Shown in pieces: positions 55,100 to 64,000 of a stretch of 64,000 bases of DNA (position 1 is its first letter; each line of letters starts with the position of its first letter). The DNA is from Emydura subglobosa (taxonomy: Eukaryota > Chordata > Testudines > Chelidae): assembly GCA_007922225.1 (NCBI GenBank), contig ML680055.1:2859517-2923516 (forward strand). Direction: 5' to 3'. Below the pieces are notes generated by a model, which saw only the letters and a program-made list of their open reading frames with translations, did no database searches and had not been told where the DNA came from. The position numbers and the translations under genes are program-made.

Positions 55100-56372
55100 T
55101 AAGTGTTGATGCCTAAAGGGAAAGACACATACGGTCATGGCCTTTGTCCTGGATTAGTCAGGAGGCATCAAAACAAGTACACCACAAAACCCACAAAGGG
55201 CCAGAAATAACAAAGGTGAAGTAATCTGGAACCATCTGGAAAGTGGGGATATGTTATTAATACGCATGAACCTGCCGCCTATAGAATGTGTACCCCAATA
55301 ATTGTGGGGGGAAAATTCAAGGATGAACTTGGAAGGAGGACCCATATTCTTGGGGTATAAGAAGGGGAAGATCGTACTATTTGGCGCAATCGTCAGCTAC
55401 TCCTGCTTGAAGTTTTAGTTAGTGTTAAGATTTTCTTTCTTCATTTTATACTTAGTATTGTTTATAGTGTTAGTCTTAGTCTTATAGTTCTTAGCTCTCG
55501 AGCATTGCCTACTCCACCCCTCGGCTCAAGAGTTGAGGAACCAGACATCTCTCTCAACCGGGTCATCAGGGAAGGGTGTGAGTATATTAATCCAAAGCAT
55601 ATCATAGAAATATATCATATGAGTCTCTAAAATTAAGATTGTCTTATCCATTATCCATTTAATTGTTCATTTTCTCTGTATCAGTCATTTGTCTATCATT
55701 TTATGTTATCTTAACAAAAGCTTTTAAAATTATACAAATTTGGTTATCACTAAGAACCTTCCTGTTGTGCACCCCGGGGTCCCCATAAAACTCTTCTGGA
55801 GCCTGGTTCGGGGACAAGAACCTCATTATCTTCTGATCAGATCAATTGGCGAGCCTATAACCCTATTAAATAATTAATACACCCAAAATCAGGCTACGAT
55901 ATGGACTTTCAAATTACTCATATGTATTTGATTGCTCTAACCCTTTAACAATTCTCTTATGGTTGGTTTGTTTCTTTTTATAATAAACCTTTAGTTTTAG
56001 TTACTAAAGGATTGGCTGGCAGCGTGGTATTTTGCATAAGATCGAAATGTAAATTGATCTGGTGCTGTGGCTGCCCTGTGGGGTCAGGAGGAACCTTTTT
56101 AGTAAAGAGCACAGAGTTCAAATAACTGGTCTCTTTACTGGACCTAGTGGCTGATTGGGAGCCAGAGACTGAAATGCAATAAAGGGGGCTGTGTGTATTT
56201 GTGGACTGGCTTCTTGATAACCAGTGTGGGGAGTCAGAAGCACAGTCTGTGGCTGGTTGGGAAGCCTGACTTCGGTGTCACCCACCAGTGCTGGAAGAAT
56301 CTGCTCTCCTTTTACAGCCTGCCCTAACCTTGGCATTTTCAGGTGGCTGCCCTAGGCACGGAAGGGTCACAA
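55100..56372 (+). repeat. LTR-like relic (ERV type)
   Basis: A TATA-like GGGGTATAAGAAGG (about 55354) and a late poly(A) signal ATAATAAACCTTTAG (about 55980), then ACTAAAGGATTGGCTGGCAG and an end near GGAAGGGTCACA. No internal retroviral genes are present. Boundaries are approximate. Confidence 0.5.
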
Positions 56373-57115
56373 TGGTGTCTTTAAAAAAATTTCCATGCAC
56401 GTTTCACAGATTTCACTTTTAGTTCTCTACCTTTTCTTTTTGGTCAACTAACTTCCTCATTTTTGTGTACTCCCCTTTCTGCAATGAAATGCTGGCATGG
56501 TGGTCAGTTTTGCTGTTTTAATTCCCATGTGTGTTTAATTGTATTATGTTCTGGCCACTATTACCAAGCAGTTCATTTAAATACCTCTTGCACCACATCC
56601 GTGCTCCATTTACCAAGAAAGCAAAGATTTCCTCTCCTCTTGTGTGCCCCAGGACTAGCTGTCCCAAGAAGCTGCCATTTAAGATGTCCAGAAAGTTTAT
56701 CTCTGCATCCCACCCAGAGAAGACATACCCAGTCAATATGAGGATAGTTGAAATCCACCATTTTTATTCAGTTCTTTATTTTTATAGTCTCTGTAATCTC
56801 CCATTGCATTTCACTGTCCCTGTCACCATCCTGGTCAGGTGGGCAGGAGTATATCCCTACTGCTATATTGCTATTAATGTAGCTTGCAGTTATGATCCAA
56901 AGATATTCTATTTTATATTTTGGTTCATTTATAATTTTTCCTTCATTGAGTGATGTGCTTTCTTTCACGTATAGTGCCAATCCCTCCAGCAGGATGACCT
57001 ATTGTGTCCTTACAATAATTTTGTTCCCTCGTATAACTCTGTCCCATTCATTAGCCTCATTCCGCCAAGTGTCAGTTATGCCTACTTTAGCAAGAAAGAG
57101 GCATTTCTTCTCATT
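56373..57115 (-). mobile_element. CR1 LINE, ORF2 endonuclease domain (broken)
   Basis: Minus-strand CR1 endonuclease: MALYVKESTSLNE (56980 downward) and then, in another frame, VDFNYPHIDWVCL (DFN.P.IDW is the conserved endonuclease motif). After it come FLDILNGSFLGQLV and IFAFLVNGARMWC. The 3' part is missing. Frame changes show that it is inactive. Confidence 0.8.
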
Positions 57116-57539
57116 TTAAAAACGTTATTATTGTATCCAGATATATAATCAAGAACAAAACATTTTCCAACATGTCTTCGAAAACAAGTGTCTAAACATA
57201 TGTTCTGATACAGAGTTATCAACATCTTTTTTCCTCTAATGACTTGAACAGTAACATGAAACTTCTCTGTTTTCCATTTATATGCTAGACAAGATGTGTT
57301 GCTGTCCGTTCCACAACCCATCCACCATCCCCTCTGTCGGAGTTCCAGCAAGAAGGACTTGGGGGGGGGAGGGGGAGGAGGAGGAGCTGGCAGCACCCTA
57401 TATGCTGGCAATATGTGCATTTCTGCAAAGGCCACCAGAGCCAGCCCTACAGATACCACTAAGGGAAAAATTTCCGGCACAGTGCATGTGGCGCACCTAA
57501 TTCAGAATTGATGAGAGCAACATGTCTCGAAGAACAAAA

Positions 57540-58135
57540 GTTATGAGGTCAGTAACTGTCTTTTGCATCCTACCCAAAAGATGACCCTGGCAGCCAATCC
57601 TTTAGTACCCACCCAAGAGTAAAGGTTTATTATAAAAGGAAAGATACAAGATGAGAGATCTTAAATGCTCAAAGCAATGACAGTCATACAAATGACTTAA
57701 AGTCCATATGTGTACATATATATATATATCATCTATCAGACTCTTAGCAGAATTGTGGAGTCTGCAGGCTTGTCCAGTTTCTCTGGAGTACTTCCAGTAC
57801 CAAGATGGGTCTCAGAGGTAGAAACCAGAAATGAAGACAAAAAGCAGATGAGGCAGCTGTGTTTCTATATTATTTTTTACATGAAGCTTGCAATTCCCTT
57901 GTCCTGAACACAGCACGTGGCATGGAAAAGCCTCAGAGAGTCCTCCAGCCAAAGGCATGCATAATATTCCTATGTCCTGATCACTCATCAGGTGTATCCC
58001 CTGGGTTCTTTACTGGATAAGTTGTGCAGTTTAGTGCCCTGGATGAGCTGTCAAGCAGGTGAAGTGCTGCTGCCGTCCTGTCTAGGGATGTCACCCACAA
58101 ACCCAGCACACGTTTGAAATACAAGCATTCCATGC
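57540..58135 (-). repeat. LTR-like relic, left half, interrupted by the 58.1-kb LTR
   Basis: ATCCTACCCAAAAGATGACC, CTGGCAGCCAATCCTTTAGT and GGTTTATTATAAAAGGAAAG parallel the words at 38092-38160 in the Gypsy-type LTR. It probably continues after 59129 to about 59460. Confidence 0.45.
57715..57732. repeat. (TA)n tract
   Basis: Short ACATATATATATATAT tract inside the LTR-like relic. Confidence 0.8.
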
Positions 58136-59128
58136 TGTAGGAAGGTGCAGTGGCCTTCCTCCGAGCCTGGGCCCGAAGAAGGGCCACAACAACCAGAGCG
58201 GACAGTGGAAGGGCTGGCAGGCCAGTCTGCCTGGCAACCAGGGAGCTGGCTAGCCATAGGCCCCACCGGCCGGCCAATCTGACCAGAGGGGTGGAGCCTC
58301 CGCCAGGGCTGGGAGTATAAAAAGCAGGCCCTGCAGGTCAGTAGGGGACAGGCTGCTGCTGGAGGCAGAGGTGCTGTCCTGCTGGCTGCAGCAAAGGCCT
58401 GAACCCAGCTGGGCCGCTGTCCCAAGCGAGTGCCCCCTGGAGCAGAGGCCCCAGGAACGGCCCAAGCGACTGTGCCCTAAAGACTGGACAGGGCCTCTGG
58501 GCCCCAGCGACTGGACCGAGACCTCTGAGCCTGAGGGCTGGGAGATACCCTTGGAAGCTGGCCCTGACCTGGAGGAGCTGCCTGCCGCTGAAACCCTGGA
58601 GCCCTGTGACCTGGAGGAGCTGCCTCCGCCGAGGAGCTCCCTGCCTTGCTGCTGGTGGATGAGGGGGGACTGATGAGCCTGCCACAGGCTGAGTACCCCA
58701 GCGACCGCTAGGACCTGGCGGAGACAGGTACTTGGGAATACGGGGAGGCAGTGGCCGGGAGACAGCCATAGCCAGTGGCTGAGACAGGGGCAAGCCCTGT
58801 CGGCGTGTTGCGGCAGGAGCCCCGCCGACTCAGTGGCAAACGTCTTTGCCACTGCTAGGGCCCTGGGCTGGGATGCAGTGGGGTTGGGTGGGCCTGCGTC
58901 CCCCTCCCTGCCCCTTTTCCTTACCACCCGAGGAGTGATTACCATCCCCTGCTCTACTGACCAGAGCACACTGCATGCTTGCCTGCCCTGCCGAAGGCCT
59001 GGGGGCCAGAACTAAACTGCATACGGAGTGACTAACATTCCCCTTCTTGAAAGGTGCAGTGGCCTTCCTCTGAGCCTGGGCCCGAGGAAGGGCCACAACG
59101 ATGGGGCCGGACAGGACCCCGTGTTACA
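58136..59128 (+). mobile_element. Solo-LTR candidate (993 bp) with TGTA...TACA ends
   Basis: It starts TGTAGGAAGGTGCAGTGG and ends CCGTGTTACA. The flanks CATGC (58131-58135) and CGTGC (59129-59133) look like a 5-bp TSD with one change. A CCAAT box (58274-58278) and TATAAAAA (58316-58323) sit in promoter spacing. A block of about 50 bp near the 5' end (58139-58187) recurs near the 3' end (59050-59098), which is unusual for a single LTR. The open frame at 58371-58673 is a compositional artefact. Confidence 0.6.
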
Positions 59129-59469
59129 CGTGCATATTTACAACTCCTAATACAAAGCTGATACATACATCTAAACGTGCTTATCTACCTTAGCAAATCA
59201 TGACTTTACAATAGATACTTTGCATGGCATATTTTATACGATATTTATTGCAATTCAGGAAGATTGGTATCAGTAATATTAGAAATGGCCATTCATATTC
59301 CACACAGGGGTCACAATACTGTACTTCCCTTCTGGAATATTTGAGAATCCAGTTCTACACACAAGCAACAATATGTGAAAAAGCACGAAAGGCTGAAGTG
59401 AGAGGCAAAATAACCGTTGCAAAAGGCAATCCCCATTGATGGAACAATGGCAAAAGAAGGTTTGACACC

Positions 59470-61690
59470 AGGCTAGGAAATCAGTCAGCGTGGAACATGA
59501 TCCAACAGAAGAAACTTGCGCTATAAAAGTAAGTTGGAAAAGGTAGAATTAAAAAGCACAGTAAGAACCATAAGAAGTACAATATTAGAAACACAGATAT
59601 CCTTGCTAAAAATAATACCCTGAATATGTATAAGTAAATTGGTGGTATTTGCTATTAACCTATAGCACAATGACATGCAGCCACACAATGAAAATCAAGG
59701 TTAATGATGAAGCGGTCAGAGTAATAAGACTAATAAAAATAACATCCTAAAAGGAGAGAACCTGTACTTTGAACTGGATGAGAAGGAAGGCGAGCGATTC
59801 AGGGAATCTCAGCAGATAAGACTAAATTGTGGACTGGCAGGAGACTTTATGTAGACCTATAAACTGCCAAGGTATTTTTTGAAATCCTCCAAATGTGTGA
59901 CGCACAGTTTTTGAGGGGGTGACTGTAAAATCTTTCATGGAATCAAGTCCCCTGTAGCCCCGCAGCACGTTAAATCAGACAGCCAGGAGCTTCTGTTTTG
60001 AGGCATTGGGCTGCCTTTAAAGACCCAGCCCTGGGAAGCCAGAGCTGAGTCTCCCTGAGCCGTAGACTCCTGTGAGAGGGGAAACAAAAAAGCCCCTCAG
60101 CCCTCCTCCCCCACTATTTGTGATAGCTGGGCAGATGGCTCATCTCATCGGGGTCACTATTTCACCCCCCGCCACGGGCTGGCAGCACCTCATCCCTGGG
60201 CTAAACCCCGGCTCCTACCCCCCGGTCTCTGATTTTGCTCCTCCGCCCCTCTCCTGCCCCTGCCTTCAGCTGCTTAACCTCCCAGGCCAGTAAAATTCTG
60301 CCCCCTGCTCAGACCCTGCCCATCACCCCCCCCCCCTCCAATTTGCCCCCTTGGCTCCTTTTTAGCCCCTCTAAAGAGCAGGCAACAGAGTCTGACTCCA
60401 AGTAAGGGCAGGGCAAGGGCAGCGGCTGCAGCAAACGTTATTGAGCATGCTCAGCACAACCTAAGTCACAATCTGCCAGTTGTATCGATTTTTGGCACGA
60501 TGTGTGACACAGACTGTGAATGTCCTGCACACCCCAGGGGGGCAGTGTGGGGTGTTTTCATCTAGCCTGTCGCATCATTTCTTTCTTTTTTTAAATTGGT
60601 GGCTGTTTAATACGTGGTATTTGCTTTGAACAATATGCGTCAATCAGTGGGTCAGGGCAGTGCCCAGTGCAGAGAGAGCAGCCCAGGGTGGGAACACCCA
60701 AGCCGCTGCCCTAAAGTGACCATGACAAAGTTGGGGGTTGAGCCCCCAGGAATCCTGGGCCCAGCCTTGTTGGGATTACAGGGACCCTGCCACACAGGAG
60801 AGTGGGAGGGGAGCCTTCGCGGTCAAGCAGGCCTCTGGGTAAAGAGAGTGGGGGCAAGGACTCAGATCCTTTTGCTAGCCAACTCCACCGGGGCAGTGTA
60901 TGAGCCAGGAAAGTTCCTACAACAGTGGGACTGTTCCCCCGCTTACACATAGCCTGTTTGGTTCGCTGGCTGGGCTGTCTCGGGATGCACGGCGGTAACC
61001 CAGGGCAGACCCGGGCTCAGTGATGCCAGGCCTGGGCCATGACAGAGACCTGAGCCCTCCATGGACGCCATCCAAGGGATACGGGTCCCAGGCCTGACAC
61101 CCGATGCTCTCCCCCTTCTTGAATCACTCTCCCCCTGGGCAGGGGCCTCCTCCCTCTCCCCCAAGGGCCCTGATTGCCTGTTGGTGCTGAAACCCCTGTG
61201 ACCTTTCAACCGTCCCAGAGGGCAGGTAAATATTTGAGCAAGGGACAGTGACCTGGGGCCAGATCCCAGGCATCCCTGGAGCTGACACAGAGCCAGGGCA
61301 AATCAGCTGCAGCCTCACTGTGTAGGTGTCTGCAGTGCTGGGGGAGCTATCTCAATGAAGCCCCTACATGGGTGAAGGTAAGGTGTGGAAGTGGATGTTT
61401 CTGTTACGCAATCTGTTTTCCCATCTCATCACCCGAGAGAGAGGGGTCTTTGTGCAGCAAGGCTGGGGCTGCAAGGGGAGCCATGTGTACGTGCTGAAAC
61501 CCAAGACAGAGCAAACATGGAAACTAAATTCTCCCATCCCAGCATGGGGCTGGGGCTCTGCTGGGAGAGTTGTGTGTGTATGTGCGCCTATGAGTGTGTG
61601 TTTGCATAAAAATGACGGTGGGTGGGTGAGGACTCAGCCAGCTGGTAGATTTCTGCACCCTATAAAATAATGACACACTTAAAATCTGTT
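59470..61690. other. Non-coding; no gene recognised
   Basis: A/T-rich from 59.5 to 60 kb, GC-rich from 60 to 61.4 kb. Frames in 60.6-61.6 kb have no domain. Confidence 0.3.
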
Positions 61691-61703
61691 AAAAAACATG
61701 AAA

Positions 61704-61858
61704 GTTGCAAAGTCGAACACTTGAAAGTTAGGAAATGCCAGGATTAAGGAACAAGCAGTGTGAGATTGTGTAATTAAAGAGCATGTCATAATGTGTATGT
61801 GCAAGGGAGCTGAACAAGCGGTACAAGGACCATCTCAATTCTGGCATTTCCTAACTAT
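61704..61858. repeat. Inverted-repeat member of the GTTAGGAAATGCCAG family
   Basis: GTTAGGAAATGCCAGGATT at 61727-61745 is answered by AATTCTGGCATTTCCTAAC at 61837-61855, matching at 18 of 19 positions as an inverted pair. The left arm with its GCAAAGTC flank is shared with 24390 and 12107. Confidence 0.6.
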
Positions 61859-61984
61859 GGTGTACAAGACCTTAATGTTCTTTTAATATAGCTTTTCTAG
61901 GTAATTTCCTGATGTTTGATGGATGGGGGTTATAAAGGAAAACACAAATGTTAGTATATGCAATTCAAACACCTGTATTGACAA

Positions 61985-62080
61985 TAAAAACGAGAGTTCT
62001 GGAGCACTTTAAAGACTAACAAATTTAATTTCAGCAGGCATAAGCTTTCGTGGGCTTCCGCTCACTTCCTCAGATGCAGT
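61985..62080 (-). repeat. Penelope-like terminal fragment with hammerhead-like core
   Basis: The plus strand reads GGCATAAGCTTTCGTGGGCT. On the minus strand CTGAGGA (62067-62073), a GTGAGC/GCCCAC stem and GAAA (62046-62049) are in hammerhead order. It lies just before the Penelope coding part but points the other way. Confidence 0.6.
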
Positions 62081-62128
62081 TGGTAGAAATAATACAGCAA
62101 ATATTGGCAACATATATAGTGGGCAACA

Positions 62129-62295
62129 TAGAATCATAGAATATTAGAGTTGGAAGGGACCTCAGGAGGTCATCTAGTCCAACCCCCTGCTCAAAGCAGG
62201 ACTAACTTCAGCTATATCATCCCAGCCAGGGCTTTGCCAAGCCTCAGCTTAAAAACCTCTAAAGATGGAGATTCCACCACCCCTCTAGGTAACAT
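62129..62295 (-). repeat. CR1 LINE 3'-end fragment
   Basis: ATAGAATCATAGAATATTAG, AGTTGGAAGGGACCTCAGG, TCATCTAGTCCAACCCCCTG and CCCAGCCAGGGCTTTGCC. Well-preserved antisense CR1 tail between two Penelope parts. Confidence 0.92.
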
Positions 62296-62299
62296 ATAC

Positions 62300-64000
62300 A
62301 TATGCAAGGGCATAGACAACAATGGAGTAGGTGGATGAGGAGGCTGCCAAACAACTCTTCAACACCACATTCTACAAGCCACTACTGTCCGATCCCACTG
62401 AGGAATACCAAAAGAAACTAAAACATCTACTTAATAAACTCCCTAAAGAAACACAGGAACAAATCTACACATACACACCCCCTGAGCCCCGACCAGGGTT
62501 ATTCTATCTACTACCCAAGATCCGCAAACCTGGGAATCCTGGACACCTCATCATCTCAGGCATTGGCACTCTCTCAGCAGGACTGTCAGGCTAGATGGAC
62601 TCTCTCCTCAGGCCCTATGCCACCAGCACTCCTAGCTATCTTCGTGATACCACTGACTTCCTGAGAAACTACAACCCATCAATGATCTCCCAGAAAACAC
62701 CATCCTAGCCACTATGGATGTAGAAGCTCTACACCAACATTCCACACAAAGATGGACTTCAAGCTATCAAGAACATTTCCTGTGATGATCATATGTCACA
62801 CCTCACAGCTGAACTTTGTGACTTTGTCCTGACCCACAACTACTTCAGATTTGGAGACAATCTATACTTCCAAGTCAGTGGCACAGCTATGGGCACTTGC
62901 ATGGCCCCACAGTATGTCAACATTATTATGGCAGACCTAGATCAACGCTTCCTCAAAACTCGTCCCCTAACACCTCTCCTTTACCTATGCTACACTGATG
63001 CCATTTTCATCATCTGGACCCACGGGAAAGAGTTCCTCAAAGAATTCCATTGGGATTTCAATAATTTCCATCCCACTCACAACCTCAGCCTGGACCAGTC
63101 CACACAAGAAATCCACTTCCTGGACACTCCAATACAAATAAAGGATGGTCACATTAATACCCCCCTATACTGAAAACCAACTGACTGCAATACATATCTT
63201 CATGCCTCCAGCTTTCACTCTGGACACGCTACACGATCCATTGTCTACAGCCAAGCCCTAAGATACAACCAGATTTGCTCCGATCCCTCAGACAGACAAA
63301 CACCTACAGGATCTCTATGAAACATTCCTAAAACTACAATACCCACCTGGAGAAGTGAAGAAACAAATTGACAGAGCCAGATGGGTACCCAGAAGTCACC
63401 TACTACAGGACAGACCCAACAAAGAAAACAACAGAACCCCATCGGTCATCACCTACAGTCCCCAGCTGAAATCTCTCCAACACATCACTAAGGATCTACA
63501 ACCTATCCTAGCAGATGATCTGTCTCTCGCTCAGGCAGTGGGCGGCAGACCCATCCTGGCTTACAGACAGCCCCCAACCTGAAGCAAATACTCACCAGCA
63601 ACCATACACCCTACAAGAAGTCCAATCCAGGAACCTATCCCTGCAACAAACCCTGTTGCCAGCTCTGCCCACACATCGACTCTAGTGATAGCATCACTGG
63701 TCCTAACCACATCAGTCACACCATAAGGGGCTCATTCACCTGCACATCCACTAATGTTATATATGCCATCGTGTGCCAGCAATGTCTCTCTGCCATGTAC
63801 ATTGGCCAAACTGGACTGTCCCTACACAAAAGGATAAATGGACACAAATCAGATACAAAAAATAACCTCTATAAACCAGTTGGAGAACACTTCAGTCTCC
63901 CAGGATATTCTATCTCTGACCTGAAAGTTGCTATCCAATCTCAAAAAAAACTTCAAAAACAGACTTCAAAGAGAAACTGCTGAGTTAGAAATGATCTGCA
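62300..64000 (+). mobile_element. Penelope-like retroelement, RT and GIY-YIG endonuclease (broken, cut by the window edge)
   Basis: A leading region (TFYKPLLSDPTEEYQKKL; LNKLPKETQEQI) precedes RT blocks: YLLPKIRKPGNPGH (62500s), FQVSGTAMGTCMAPQYVNII and FLDTPIQIKDGH. The catalytic motif reads YTDA at 62991-63002, where active copies have YxDD. A GIY-YIG endonuclease follows at about 63755-63870 (IYAIVCQQC, then MYIGQTGLSLHKRINGHKSD). Stops and frameshifts separate the blocks (for example near 62594, 63173, 63582 and the A-run at 63945), so this copy is dead. The 3' end lies beyond base 64000. Confidence 0.9.

Noticed and set aside
58371..58673. Acidic 100-codon frame in the 58-kb LTR as a gene
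   Set aside because: It lies within LTR leader-like sequence, consists of near-repeats of Leu-Glu-Glu and Pro-rich words, and lacks support.

Overview
The window is nuclear DNA of a non-mammalian amniote, most likely a turtle (a crocodilian is the main alternative). Coding sequence is split into small exons with GT/AG junctions. The rest is dominated by CR1 LINE copies, MIR-like SINEs, a Penelope-like element, Gypsy-type and other LTR relics, and hAT- and Harbinger-like non-autonomous DNA transposons. There is no prokaryotic organisation, CRISPR array, rRNA or tRNA gene. The turtle assignment rests on repeat content and is an inference.

Two protein-coding genes can be supported. (1) A class B1 (secretin-family) GPCR lies on the minus strand at the left end. 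Five exons with fully consistent splice phases (7018-7125, 5308-5411, 4771-4868, 1362-1494, 1089-1242) encode the second half of the hormone-binding ectodomain through the start of TM4. The 3' exons lie off the left edge and the first N-terminal exons were not found. The sequence is closest to the GHRH/PACAP/VIP receptor branch; a GHRHR2-type gene is the best guess. (2) PRR29 lies on the plus strand, with six exons from 34049 to 48262 and about 191 codons. It carries the DUF4587 helix and an almost invariant proline-rich C-terminus.

Layout: 1-7.1 kb, receptor exons with CR1 and MIR fragments in the introns; 7.1-34 kb, non-coding, with CR1 copies (13.3-14.4, 24.7-26.4, 31.4-31.9 kb), a GC-rich stretch at 16.5-23 kb, an 805-bp hAT element with a perfect 8-bp target duplication (23162-23966) and Harbinger-like MITEs; 34-48.3 kb, PRR29, whose 8.2-kb third intron holds a decayed Gypsy-type element (37.75-41.2 kb), CR1 pieces, a degenerate minisatellite and an LTR; 48.3-64 kb, CR1 copies, several LTR relics and a Penelope-like element cut by the right edge.

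Most notable: the Gypsy-type relic has integrase upstream of reverse transcriptase (copia-like, Gmr1-like order); three short repeats carry hammerhead-ribozyme-like cores typical of Penelope elements; and the receptor belongs to a gene set that mammals appear to lack.
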